DNA from: JACMLD01 sp033761915
GTDB taxonomy: Bacteria > Bacteroidota > Bacteroidia > Chitinophagales > Chitinophagaceae
DNA: 6,897 nt
Direction of reading: 5' to 3'
NCBI GenBank assembly: GCA_033761915.1
Contig: JANRMC010000035.1
Location: 1-6,897 of the forward strand
Shown: in pieces, positions 1-6,498 of the stretch
Layout: each line of letters begins with the position of its first letter
How positions within the stretch are numbered: the stretch's first letter is position 1
Translations under genes and position numbers: made by a program
The notes under the pieces: generated by a model
Told to the model about the DNA's origin: nothing
Databases searched by the model: none
What the model saw: the letters and a program-made list of their open reading frames with translations, nothing else

Positions 1-170
1 AAACTAAAAAGTACAGTACCGCCTCTTTCTGTAAAGATGCCGGTTTTATCATCCAGCATTTTTATTTTCCAGGCAGGTTGCTGCCATAGGTTGGCTAAAA
101 GGTGTTGTTGTGCTATTAATAATCCACCGGCAGTAAAGGCGCTGTGGCGCAAAAAGCTTTTACGGTTCAT
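1..170 (-). CDS. N-terminus of an exported protein, probably an MBL-fold hydrolase (partial, runs off left edge)
   Basis: An open frame begins at the ATG at 170-168 and is uninterrupted to the window edge, giving about 56 residues. The N-terminus MNRKSFLRHSAFTAGGLLIA looks like a Tat-type signal: an RK pair followed by SFLR, then a short hydrophobic stretch. The strict Tat motif has two arginines, so RK is a variant. After the signal come the words WKIKMLDD and GIFTERGGTVLF. From memory these resemble the start of Bacteroidota MBL-fold metallo-hydrolases, where this strand leads into the fold. The metal-binding HxHxDH motif would lie beyond the edge, so the family call is inference. The gene starts 42 bp downstream of the MFS stop on the same strand, so the two may be co-transcribed. 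A 7/8 match to TAnnTTTG (TATTTTTT, 204-197) in the gap could give it a promoter of its own. Confidence 0.6.
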   Translation of the reverse strand, partial: MNRKSFLRHSAFTAGGLLIAQQHLLANLWQQPAWKIKMLDDKTGIFTERGGTVLFS

Positions 171-212
171 GCGTATCGTGTTTTGGTTACTACTGTAAAA
201 AATATCGTTACC

Positions 213-1520
213 TCAATACTCTAATTTACGCAAACTTGGTGCTTTAATAAATGTAAACGCTACCACTGCAATAGTTAAACAACCGCCTGCCACAACTGCC
301 GGCACCAGACCCAGCCAGTTGGCAGTAATACCGCTTTCAAAAGCCCCCAGCTCGTTACTGCTCATAATAAAAATGCTGCTTACTGCGGCCACGCGGCCCC
401 GCATATCATCGGGTGTTTTTAATTGCAAAATGGTGGAGCGTACTATAACACTGATGCCATCTAAAGCGCCGGCTAAAAATAACATGCCCAGCGATAGCCA
501 GAAGAATTGCGATAAACCAAATACAATGGTGCAGATACCAAAACCTGCCACACACCACAGCATAATAATACCCTGCTTTTTTTTAAGAGGCTGAAAGGTT
601 AGCAATAACAACACCAGCACAGCACCCAGCGCCGGTGCAGAACGCAACATGCCCAGCCCTTTGGCGCCCACATGCAAAATCTTATCAGCATAGGCCGGCA
701 GCAATGCCACCGCACCGCCAAATAAAACAGCAAATAGGTCTAATGAAATAGCGCCTAATACTTCTTTGGTGCGCCACACAAACTTAAAGCCCTTTACCAC
801 GCTTTCTACAATGGTTTCGTTGCGCTCTTTATTTAAGATGGGTTTCTTTTCAATAAAATACATACCCGCAACGGCAACACTTAAAAACAACAGCATTAAA
901 TAAAAGGTATTGGTAATACCCACACTGGCATATAAAATGCCACCTACTGCCGGACCAGCCACTGCACCTACCTGCCAGATGCCGGTATGCCAGGTGGTGG
1001 CATTGGTAATAATTTCTTTGGGCACCAATTGGGTAAGCAATGCAAATGAAGTAGGCCCGCTGAATGGACGTAATAAGCCAATACAAAAAACAATGGCGTA
1101 AATAATTAACAGGTTGGTGTTTGCAGAAAACTGCTGCAAGGCATACGCACTGGTTACAAAACAAAGTGCAGCTGTGCAAACCACATTACCAACAATAGAG
1201 CGCAACAGCAACGTGCGTTTATCTGCTTTATCAATTAAATAACCAGAATAAAAGGCAAGGCAAAACGCCGGTATAAATTCAATAAGACCGATAAGGCCGA
1301 TGCTGAATTCTTTTTTTGTTATCTCGTACACTTTCCAATAGATAAGTGTAATCTGCATGTTTAACGTAAATATGAAGAAGAAACGGGCAATGGCATAGTT
1401 CCTGAATTCGCGGTAGCGCAACGAGGCAAAGGGGTCGTTGGCAATGGGGTTGTTTTCTATCTGGCTCACTATATAATAAATGGTTGAAGAGTGCGACGCA
1501 ACGTTGTGGAATAGTACCAC
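213..1520 (-). CDS. MFS transporter, MFS_3 / EntS-like group
   Basis: This is an integral inner-membrane secondary transporter of about 435 residues with the alternating hydrophobic segments of a 12-helix MFS protein. The loop between helices 2 and 3 carries motif A, GYLIDKADKRTLLL (about residues 93-106), with the conserved aspartate at D97. The second half has TPDDMRGRVAAV (about 369-380), a hallmark of the MFS_3 group that includes the enterobactin exporter EntS. The substrate cannot be read from sequence; members export siderophores, drugs or other small molecules. No ATG lies near the expected N-terminus. The longest frame starts at GTG 1520, and a second in-frame GTG (residue 18, 1469-1467) is equally plausible, because family members usually begin shortly before the DPFASLRYREFRNY block (residues 29-42). 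The stop is TGA at 215-213. The gene lies 47 bp after the kinase gene on the same strand, with a promoter-like box in the gap. Confidence 0.9.
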   Translation of the reverse strand: MVLFHNVASHSSTIYYIVSQIENNPIANDPFASLRYREFRNYAIARFFFIFTLNMQITLIYWKVYEITKKEFSIGLIGLIEFIPAFCLAFYSGYLIDKADKRTLLLRSIVGNVVCTAALCFVTSAYALQQFSANTNLLIIYAIVFCIGLLRPFSGPTSFALLTQLVPKEIITNATTWHTGIWQVGAVAGPAVGGILYASVGITNTFYLMLLFLSVAVAGMYFIEKKPILNKERNETIVESVVKGFKFVWRTKEVLGAISLDLFAVLFGGAVALLPAYADKILHVGAKGLGMLRSAPALGAVLVLLLLTFQPLKKKQGIIMLWCVAGFGICTIVFGLSQFFWLSLGMLFLAGALDGISVIVRSTILQLKTPDDMRGRVAAVSSIFIMSSNELGAFESGITANWLGLVPAVVAGGCLTIAVVAFTFIKAPSLRKLEY

Positions 1521-1533
1521 AACTGCTGGTTAC

Positions 1534-1567
1534 CAAAAATAAAACTTAAACTTTAAACCTGCTGCAA
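1534..1567 (-). promoter_or_regulatory. Candidate Bacteroidota promoter for the MFS gene
   Basis: On the minus strand a perfect TAnnTTTG box (TATTTTTG, 1541-1534) lies 23 nt after a TTG (1567-1565). TTG-N17-23-TAnnTTTG is the published Bacteroidota/Flavobacterium promoter pattern, so the spacing is at its upper limit. Initiation a few bases past the box would leave a leader of under 10 nt to GTG 1520, or about 60 nt to GTG 1469. This makes the downstream start somewhat more attractive. The box is AT-rich and could occur by chance, but it lies inside a 47-bp gap. Confidence 0.4.
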
Positions 1568-2200
1568 TCAGGGAAGTGTAAAATAATGCTGGCCATCGTC
1601 AAGGTCTTTTTCCAGCGCATCAATAATTATCTGCAGGTGTTTTTCGTTGCCCAAGAAATCGGCATTGCTGGCATCTACAAACAGGGTTTTTATATTGTGC
1701 TGTTTAATGTAGCTGGTATAAGTTTCTTGTATTTTAAACAGGTAGCCATCTTGTATGGATTGCTCGTAACTGCGGTTGCGCCGTTTTATATTTTGCTGCA
1801 GTTTGCTGACAGGGGCGTGCAGGTAAATTAAAATATCGGGCTGCACCAGTTGCTGGTGTATAATTTCAAACAGGCGCTGGTATAAACGAAACTCTTCTTC
1901 GGGCAGGTTTACTTTTGCAAACAACAGGCATTTTGAAAACAGGTAATCAGAAACTGTAATGCTCTGAAATAAATCTTTGGTATGTATCAGCTCTTTTAAT
2001 TGCTTGTAACGCTCTGCCATAAAAAACAATTCCAGCGGAAATGCAAACTGGCCGGGGTTTTCATAAAACTTTGGCAGAAAGGGGTTGTCTGCAAATTCTT
2101 CCAAAATTAACCGTGCATTGTAATGTTTACTCAGCAAATGTGCCAGCGTGGTTTTGCCAGCACCAATATTTCCTTCTATGGTAATAAAATGGTGGTTCAT
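1568..2200 (-). CDS. Deoxynucleoside kinase (dNK / dGK-dAK family)
   Basis: This cytoplasmic enzyme transfers the ATP gamma-phosphate to the 5'-OH of a deoxynucleoside, the first step of salvage. The product is 210 residues, normal for bacterial members. The P-loop GNIGAGKT is at 11-17 (G10 preceding), following the FITIEG strand. LEEFADNPFL (33-42) carries the acidic residues expected at the catalytic-base position. The LID is KRRNRSYEQSI (139-149), rich in arginine and ending in the family EQxI. The usual E/D-R-S motif appears as SDYLFSK (84-90), with tyrosine where the arginine normally is. The base specificity (dA, dG or pyrimidine) is not decidable here. I chose ATG 2200 because it is immediately followed by the HHFITIEGNIGAGKTT block. 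The frame stays open to 2299, but the 33 extra residues are low-complexity, rich in Pro, Thr and Ser, and not family-like. The stop is TGA at 1570-1568. Confidence 0.9.
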   Translation of the reverse strand: MNHHFITIEGNIGAGKTTLAHLLSKHYNARLILEEFADNPFLPKFYENPGQFAFPLELFFMAERYKQLKELIHTKDLFQSITVSDYLFSKCLLFAKVNLPEEEFRLYQRLFEIIHQQLVQPDILIYLHAPVSKLQQNIKRRNRSYEQSIQDGYLFKIQETYTSYIKQHNIKTLFVDASNADFLGNEKHLQIIIDALEKDLDDGQHYFTLP

Positions 2201-2355
2201 GGTACGCTTGGGTGCTGGTGTGGGTGATTGGTATTGAAAAACAGGTTCGGTTTTGGAAGCAGGTTCAATTATTTGCATCATCAAAATAACTGAAAGCAAT
2301 TAACAAAAACCGGCAAGCCTGCTGTGTGTGGAAAAATTTTTAATAAGGTAGCTGG

Positions 2356-2425
2356 CACCGGGCCGTGGTGGCTCGTTGTAAACCCCGTTAGGAATTGTGC
2401 ATGGCTAACGGGGCACCCTGCAACG
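2356..2425. repeat. Inverted-repeat element between folK and the kinase gene (REP-like or hairpin)
   Basis: The 234-bp gap 2201-2434 has no credible gene. It contains a perfect 9-bp inverted repeat, CCCCGTTAG (2383-2391) and CTAACGGGG (2405-2413), with a 13-nt loop. An outer pair, CGTTG (2374-2378) and CAACG (2421-2425), extends it after unequal internal spacers of 4 and 7 nt. Beside it is a second small stem, CACC (2356-2359) with GGTG (2367-2370). The patch is visibly more GC-rich than the AT-rich stretch at 2281-2350, which includes AAAAATTTTT at 2332-2341. Read from folK, the main stem is followed only by TTTAC, so it is a poor intrinsic terminator. Two adjacent GC-rich hairpins in an intergenic gap fit a REP-type dispersed element, but repetition elsewhere in the genome cannot be seen here. 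The inverted repeat is certain; its nature is inference. Confidence 0.7.
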
Positions 2426-2434
2426 GCAGTATTG

Positions 2435-2920
2435 CTATTGGGCAAATAAACTAAGCGGCAAGTCATCGTTGCATTGCTGCAGCAATGCCGTAATAGTCAT
2501 GTTTAATTGCGGATGCAGATAATGCGGCGCAATGGTAACCAATGGCAGCAATGCAAAACGCCGGTTGGGTAAATGCGGGTGTGGTACGGTTAAGTTGCCG
2601 GTACTTATAACAGCTGAGCCGTACAACAAAATATCAATATCAATAGTGCGTGGACCAAACTTCTCGCTGCGTATGCGGCCCATGCTGGTTTCAATGGCCA
2701 GCAATTGCTGTAGTAGTTGTTCGGGCTCCAGCTGTGTATCTAACGCCAGTGCCTGATTTAAAAATGAAGGCTGGTTGGTATTGCCCCAGGCAGCCGTTTC
2801 GTAAATGGGCGATAAACGGGTAATAATGCCGCATTGTTCCTTTATGGCAATAATGGCATTGGCAAGGTTTTGTGGCCGGTTTCCAAGGTTGCCGCCTATC
2901 AACAAATAAGATGTATTCAT
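2435..2920 (-). CDS. folK: 2-amino-4-hydroxy-6-hydroxymethyldihydropteridine pyrophosphokinase (HPPK)
   Basis: FolK moves pyrophosphate from ATP to 6-hydroxymethyl-7,8-dihydropterin, making the substrate of dihydropteroate synthase in tetrahydrofolate synthesis. It is cytoplasmic. The product is 161 residues, close to the E. coli enzyme. The N-terminus has the family strand and turn YLLIGGNLGNR (5-15), then SPIYETAAWG (37-46). The signature GPRTIDIDILLYG (89-101) supplies the two Mg-binding aspartates D94 and D96 and arginine R91. R82 and R84 precede it in MGRIRSEKF, matching the ATP-contacting loop. VPHPHLPNRRFALLPL (112-127) is the conserved C-terminal block. The start ATG at 2920-2918 opens directly onto the family N-terminus. 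The stop is TAG at 2437-2435. The gene is divergent from sppA and is followed, after 234 bp, by the nucleoside kinase on the same strand. Confidence 0.97.
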   Translation of the reverse strand: MNTSYLLIGGNLGNRPQNLANAIIAIKEQCGIITRLSPIYETAAWGNTNQPSFLNQALALDTQLEPEQLLQQLLAIETSMGRIRSEKFGPRTIDIDILLYGSAVISTGNLTVPHPHLPNRRFALLPLVTIAPHYLHPQLNMTITALLQQCNDDLPLSLFAQ

Positions 2921-2942
2921 AATTTGAAAGTGATCCTGCCGT

Positions 2943-2972
2943 CAAATATCTTTATTTTTGAACGGTTCCAAA
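2943..2972 (-). promoter_or_regulatory. Candidate promoter for folK
   Basis: On the minus strand TTTG (2972-2969) is followed after 18 nt by GATATTTG (2950-2943), a 7/8 match to TAnnTTTG. Both the -33 and -7 elements and their spacing fit the Bacteroidota vegetative promoter. The box ends 22 nt before the folK ATG, giving a short leader. Its -33 half lies inside the leader of sppA, so the two divergent promoters would overlap. Confidence 0.45.
2953..2960 (+). promoter_or_regulatory. Candidate -7 box for sppA
   Basis: TATTTTTG is a perfect TAnnTTTG match, ending 18 nt before the ATG at 2979. No good -33 TTG lies at 17-23 nt; the nearest, TTTG at 2923-2926, is 26 nt upstream. The box also includes the TTG (2958-2960) that would be the start codon of the longest frame, which argues that this TTG is promoter and not coding. 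Confidence 0.4.
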
Positions 2973-2978
2973 TACCGT

Positions 2979-4748
2979 ATGCAAATTATGCGACAGTTTT
3001 TAAAATTTTTTCTGGCCTCCTTAACAGCCATTCTGGTGTTTTCTTTAATTGTATTTTTTGTATTCATTGGCTTTATTGGCAGCCTGGCTTCTTCTGATAA
3101 ACCCAGTGTACGCTACAATTCAGTTTTATATATAGACCTTAACCAGGCCATAAAAGAACAAAAAGTGGCCAACCCCTTAAGCACTTTTGAGCCCGAAGAT
3201 GAGTTTGACCTGCCCGGTTTATATGATGTGGTACGTGTAATTGAACATGCAAAAACAGACAGTGCCATAAAAGGTATTTACCTGAAGTGTAATAATAACA
3301 GCAACGGATTGGCTACTTCTGATGAACTGCGTAAAGCATTGCTATCTTTTAAACAAAGCCGCAAATTTATTTACGCGTATGGAGATGTAATACCTCAACG
3401 GGCTTATTATATAGCCAATGTGGCCGATAAAATTTATTGTAATCCCAAGGGTGGGGTAGACTGGACCGGATTTTCTATTGATTATACTTTTTTTAAAAAT
3501 GCTCTGCAAAGGCTGGAGATTGAACCACAAATTTTTTACGCCGGTAAATTTAAGAGTGCCACCGAACCATTCAGAGAAGTGCAGATGACGGAAGCCAACC
3601 GTTTGCAAACACAGGTTTTTCTAAATGAAATTTACGGACAATTTTTACATAGCACAGCTATTGCCCGAAACACAGATACGGCTACATTGTACAACTGTGC
3701 CAATAACTATTTAATTAAAACAACGGCCGATGCCGTTACTTATAAATTAATTGATGCAGCCAAATATGATGACGAAGTAAAAGATGAATTGAAACAAAAA
3801 CTGGGAGTTGATAAATACAGTAAAATAAATTTTATACAGCTTTCTAAATACGCAGAGGCCGTTAATTATAAAAAAGAAAAAGGAACGGATAAAATTGCCA
3901 TCGTTTTTGCTCAGGGAGATATTGTGGATGGAAAAGGTGAAAGCGGAGAAATTGGTGGCGAAACCTACCGCAACTGGATACGCAAAGCAAGACTGGATAA
4001 AGAAGTAAAAGCCATTGTGGTAAGAGTTAACAGCGGTGGTGGCAGTGCTTTGGCCAGTGAAATTATGTGGCGGGAACTGAGCCTAGCCCGTGAAGAAAAA
4101 CCAGTGGTATTAAGCTTTGGCGATTATGCGGCCAGCGGTGGTTATTACATGAGTTGTATGGCCGATAGCATTTTTGCGCAGGAAAATACATTAACCGGTT
4201 CTATTGGAGTTTTTACCGTATTACCCAATATGAAAAACTTTTTTAACAACAAACTGGGGATTACGTTTGATGGGGTTAAAACGGCACCGTATGCAGATAT
4301 GCTTACCATTGACCGCCCTTTAAACGAAACCGAAAAACGTTTTTTACAAGCAGATGTGGATAGTATTTATCAAACCTTTTTAACCCGTGTGAGTGATGGC
4401 CGCAAATTAGATATTGCTTTTGTAGACAGTATTGCGCAGGGCCGTGTGTGGACGGGTACAAAAGGAAAAGAGTTGGGCCTGGTAGACCGCATTGGTGGTT
4501 TGCAGGATGCGGTTCATTGTGCCGCAAGAATGGCAAAGCTAAAAGAGTACCGCACCAGAGAGTTTCCTGAGCCGGAGAGTTTTTGGAAACAGCTATTTGG
4601 CAATTATAATCAAACCACACGCAGCAGCATATTGCAGCAGGAACTGGGCAGCGAGGGTATGGAAATTTATACATCGTATAAAAAAATTAAGCAGGTGATA
4701 GGCTCATCGCAGGCACGCCTGCCCTTTGAATGGCGGATGAATTTTTAA
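2979..4748 (+). CDS. sppA: Signal peptide peptidase SppA, 67K type (family S49)
   Basis: SppA is a membrane-bound serine protease that degrades signal peptides left in the membrane after secretion. The product is 589 residues, typical of the long form with two tandem S49 domains. One N-terminal membrane helix (about residues 8-36) is followed by an extracytoplasmic body. The N-terminal domain has AGKFKSATEPF; its second lysine (K192) matches the catalytic lysine of E. coli SppA (K209, in YKSAVEPF). The C-terminal domain has YAASGGYY with S386 as the nucleophile, followed by the family block LTGSIGVF and, later, GRVWTGTKGKELGLVDRIGG. The turn usually written NSPGGS reads NSGGGS (about 351-356). 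The frame is open from TTG 2958, but I chose ATG 2979 because TTG 2958 lies inside the -7-like box; ATG 2988 is also possible. The stop is TAA. The gene is divergent from folK. Confidence 0.95.
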   Translation: MQIMRQFLKFFLASLTAILVFSLIVFFVFIGFIGSLASSDKPSVRYNSVLYIDLNQAIKEQKVANPLSTFEPEDEFDLPGLYDVVRVIEHAKTDSAIKGIYLKCNNNSNGLATSDELRKALLSFKQSRKFIYAYGDVIPQRAYYIANVADKIYCNPKGGVDWTGFSIDYTFFKNALQRLEIEPQIFYAGKFKSATEPFREVQMTEANRLQTQVFLNEIYGQFLHSTAIARNTDTATLYNCANNYLIKTTADAVTYKLIDAAKYDDEVKDELKQKLGVDKYSKINFIQLSKYAEAVNYKKEKGTDKIAIVFAQGDIVDGKGESGEIGGETYRNWIRKARLDKEVKAIVVRVNSGGGSALASEIMWRELSLAREEKPVVLSFGDYAASGGYYMSCMADSIFAQENTLTGSIGVFTVLPNMKNFFNNKLGITFDGVKTAPYADMLTIDRPLNETEKRFLQADVDSIYQTFLTRVSDGRKLDIAFVDSIAQGRVWTGTKGKELGLVDRIGGLQDAVHCAARMAKLKEYRTREFPEPESFWKQLFGNYNQTTRSSILQQELGSEGMEIYTSYKKIKQVIGSSQARLPFEWRMNF

Positions 4749-4772
4749 TAGTGCTTTGCAAGAGATAAGGCC

Positions 4773-4780
4773 TATTTTTG
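4773..4780 (+). promoter_or_regulatory. Candidate -7 box for the ABC-2 permease gene
   Basis: TATTTTTG is a perfect TAnnTTTG match in the 49-bp gap after sppA, ending 17 nt before the ATG at 4798, almost the same spacing as for sppA. A TTTG at 4755-4758 lies only 14 nt upstream of it, shorter than the usual 17-23 nt, so the -33 element is doubtful. If it works, the permease can be transcribed apart from sppA. Confidence 0.4.
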
Positions 4781-4797
4781 CCGGGCCAAAACACATT

Positions 4798-5904
4798 ATG
4801 CAACAACCTTACAGCCAGTATAGAGCCACATTAGCTATTGCCAAAGCAAGTTTTAAGGCATTGCTTCGTAGTCCGTCTGCAATCGTATTCAGTGCCGTTT
4901 TTCCTTTTGTGTTCATTCTTATTTTTGGTTTCATCGGGGGTGGCGGAAAAATTTCTTTAAGTATTGCTATTGATAAAAACAGCGATACTGCAAACACCGT
5001 TTACCAGGTATTAAAATCAGTGCCGGGTATTAAAATTGTTTCAAAAGAGGCGGAAGAAATAAAAGAAGATTTAGAGAAGGGCCGTATTGCCGGTATTGTA
5101 TCCATCCAAAAAAACACCACCGCTCCATCGCCGGCATACCTAATCAACATTAAAAGTTCTGATGCGGTAAACCCGCAAAACCTGCAGGTATTACAATCTA
5201 TTATTGGTGGTGTGGTTAGCGGCATCGATCGTTCAGTAAACAGTACAGCACCCACGGTTGCCCGTATCAATCCCATTGAAAAAATACCCGGCCGCGTTTT
5301 CAGAACCATTGATTTTATATTGCCCGGTCAGTTGGGTTTTTCGCTCTTAAGCGCCGGTGTATTTGGTATTGCATTTATGTTCTTTAACCTTCGGCAAACC
5401 TTAGTGCTGAAACGGTTTTATGCCACACCCATAAAGCGTTTAAATATTGTATTAGGAGAGGTGCTGGCCCGTACTTTATTTCAATTGCTTATTACCGCTG
5501 TTATTTTAATAATTGGCGCATTATTTTTTAAATATACATTGGTGCACGGCGTGGTTACCTTTATTGAAATTATGATTCTTAGTTTTTTTGGACTCATCCT
5601 ATTTATGGGCTTTGGGTTTATTGTAAGTGGTCGTGCCAAAACAGATAGTTCGATACCTCCTTTTGCAAATCTTATTACCCTTCCTCAATTTTTATTAGGC
5701 GGCACTTTCTTTTCGGTAGATGTATTTCCTTCCTGGTTACAACCCATCAGTAAAGCATTGCCATTAACACATCTCAACACCGCAATGCGTAATATTGCTT
5801 TTGAAGGGGCCCATTTATGGAATGTTGGAAAAGAACTGGGCATTATGGCTTTGTGGACAATTGTTGTGTATTTTGTTGCTGTAAAAGTATTTCGCTGGGA
5901 GTAA
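4798..5904 (+). CDS. ABC-2 type transporter permease (ABC2_membrane_3-like)
   Basis: This is a predicted inner-membrane subunit of an ABC exporter, 368 residues. The layout is that of the YhhJ/YbhR-like ABC-2 permeases: helix 1 at about 27-47, a large extracytoplasmic domain at about 50-170, then five helices at about 177-197, 226-246, 253-276, 290-306 and 348-366. KRFYATPIKR (205-214), just after helix 2, is where such permeases contact the ATPase. LPQFLLGGTFFSVDVFPSWL (295-314) is the conserved block before the last helix. The substrate is unknown; relatives export drugs, lipids or polysaccharides. No ATP-binding subunit or membrane-fusion protein lies in the window, so the partner must be encoded elsewhere. 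The frame is open from TTG 4756, but ATG 4798 gives the family-like N-terminus and leaves the -7 box outside the gene. The stop is TAA. Confidence 0.88.
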   Translation: MQQPYSQYRATLAIAKASFKALLRSPSAIVFSAVFPFVFILIFGFIGGGGKISLSIAIDKNSDTANTVYQVLKSVPGIKIVSKEAEEIKEDLEKGRIAGIVSIQKNTTAPSPAYLINIKSSDAVNPQNLQVLQSIIGGVVSGIDRSVNSTAPTVARINPIEKIPGRVFRTIDFILPGQLGFSLLSAGVFGIAFMFFNLRQTLVLKRFYATPIKRLNIVLGEVLARTLFQLLITAVILIIGALFFKYTLVHGVVTFIEIMILSFFGLILFMGFGFIVSGRAKTDSSIPPFANLITLPQFLLGGTFFSVDVFPSWLQPISKALPLTHLNTAMRNIAFEGAHLWNVGKELGIMALWTIVVYFVAVKVFRWE

Positions 5905-5939
5905 CAGCAGGCAGCAAACCAGTAAACTTTTAATTATTT

Positions 5940-6431
5940 ATGCGCATTATAAAACTCATTCTCATCAGTGCGGTGGTGTTTTTTCTGTTGCTTACCGCCA
6001 TTACTTCTTTAATGCCATCCCGCATACGGGTATCAAGGGCTATTGATATTAATGCCCCCGCCAAACAGGTAAAAGAACATATTGCCAACCTCAATGGCTG
6101 GGACTATTGGGAGGAGTACACCCATGCGTTTACAAATAAAAAAGTAAGCCCCACCAAAATAGAAGCAGATGCTATAACGGTTACCCTGCAACAGGTAAGC
6201 GATACTTTAATAACCACGCTATGGCAGCAAAAAGGCAACCAGTTTACTGGCGGTTATACCATTATTAAACAACAGGAAACCTTAACCACCGTACAATCGT
6301 ATTACGATTTTACCCTTGCCTGGTACCCATGGGAAAAATTGCAGGGTATTATTTATGATGAGCGATTGGGGCCCGGTATGGAAAAATCGTTGAAACAGTT
6401 AAAACAAGTAGCCGAAGCAACTGTTAATTAA
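5940..6431 (+). CDS. Membrane-anchored SRPBCC (START/Bet v 1-like) family protein
   Basis: The product is 163 residues. One N-terminal hydrophobic segment (about 5-25) would anchor it to the inner membrane or act as an uncleaved signal; there is no lipobox cysteine. RVSRAIDINAPAKQVKEHIANLNGWDYWEEY (about 30-60) is the usual opening of SRPBCC proteins of the polyketide cyclase/dehydrase type: a beta strand, the INAP turn, then the helix ending at the W-x-x-W-like site. The rest alternates short strands, and the last segment (GPGMEKSLKQLKQVAE) is the expected C-terminal helix. SRPBCC folds bind hydrophobic ligands in a cavity, but the ligand and role here are unknown. The gene starts 35 bp after the permease stop with no clear promoter in the gap, so co-transcription with the permease is likely. 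Codon use looks like that of its neighbours. Confidence 0.8.
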   Translation: MRIIKLILISAVVFFLLLTAITSLMPSRIRVSRAIDINAPAKQVKEHIANLNGWDYWEEYTHAFTNKKVSPTKIEADAITVTLQQVSDTLITTLWQQKGNQFTGGYTIIKQQETLTTVQSYYDFTLAWYPWEKLQGIIYDERLGPGMEKSLKQLKQVAEATVN

Positions 6432-6498
6432 AAAATAGTTTTATAAATGGTAGCAACGGCGCTGCCGAATAATTATAATTTTAAAAAAAATCAAGATC

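Noticed and set aside
319..594. Plus-strand frame of 91 codons, and others opposite MFS, kinase, folK, sppA and permease genes
   Set aside because: They lie wholly antisense or out of frame to genes with clear family motifs, and show no family signal of their own.
2201..2299. N-terminal extension of the nucleoside kinase from ATG 2299 or 2278
   Set aside because: The 33 added residues are low-complexity and precede a textbook family N-terminus at ATG 2200. A weak box (TTATTTTG, 2289-2282) lies inside the extension, so it is more likely leader.
2383..2413. Intrinsic terminator of folK
   Set aside because: The stem is strong, but it is followed only by TTTAC, and the 13-nt loop is long. Kept as a hairpin instead.
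2281..2466. Minus-strand open frame of 61 codons overlapping the folK end
   Set aside because: It overlaps folK in another frame and covers the inverted-repeat patch; composition is unlike a protein and no family is recognisable. It is probably a chance frame through the repeat.
4303..4674. Minus-strand frame of 123 codons inside sppA
   Set aside because: It is rich in Cys, Pro and His in the manner of a shadow frame, and sppA in this stretch has conserved motifs.
6457..6483. Terminator or promoter between the SRPBCC and DUF2911 genes
   Set aside because: The stem has only 4 bp, and the TAnnTTTG match is 7/8 with no TTG at the right spacing. Too weak for its own entry.
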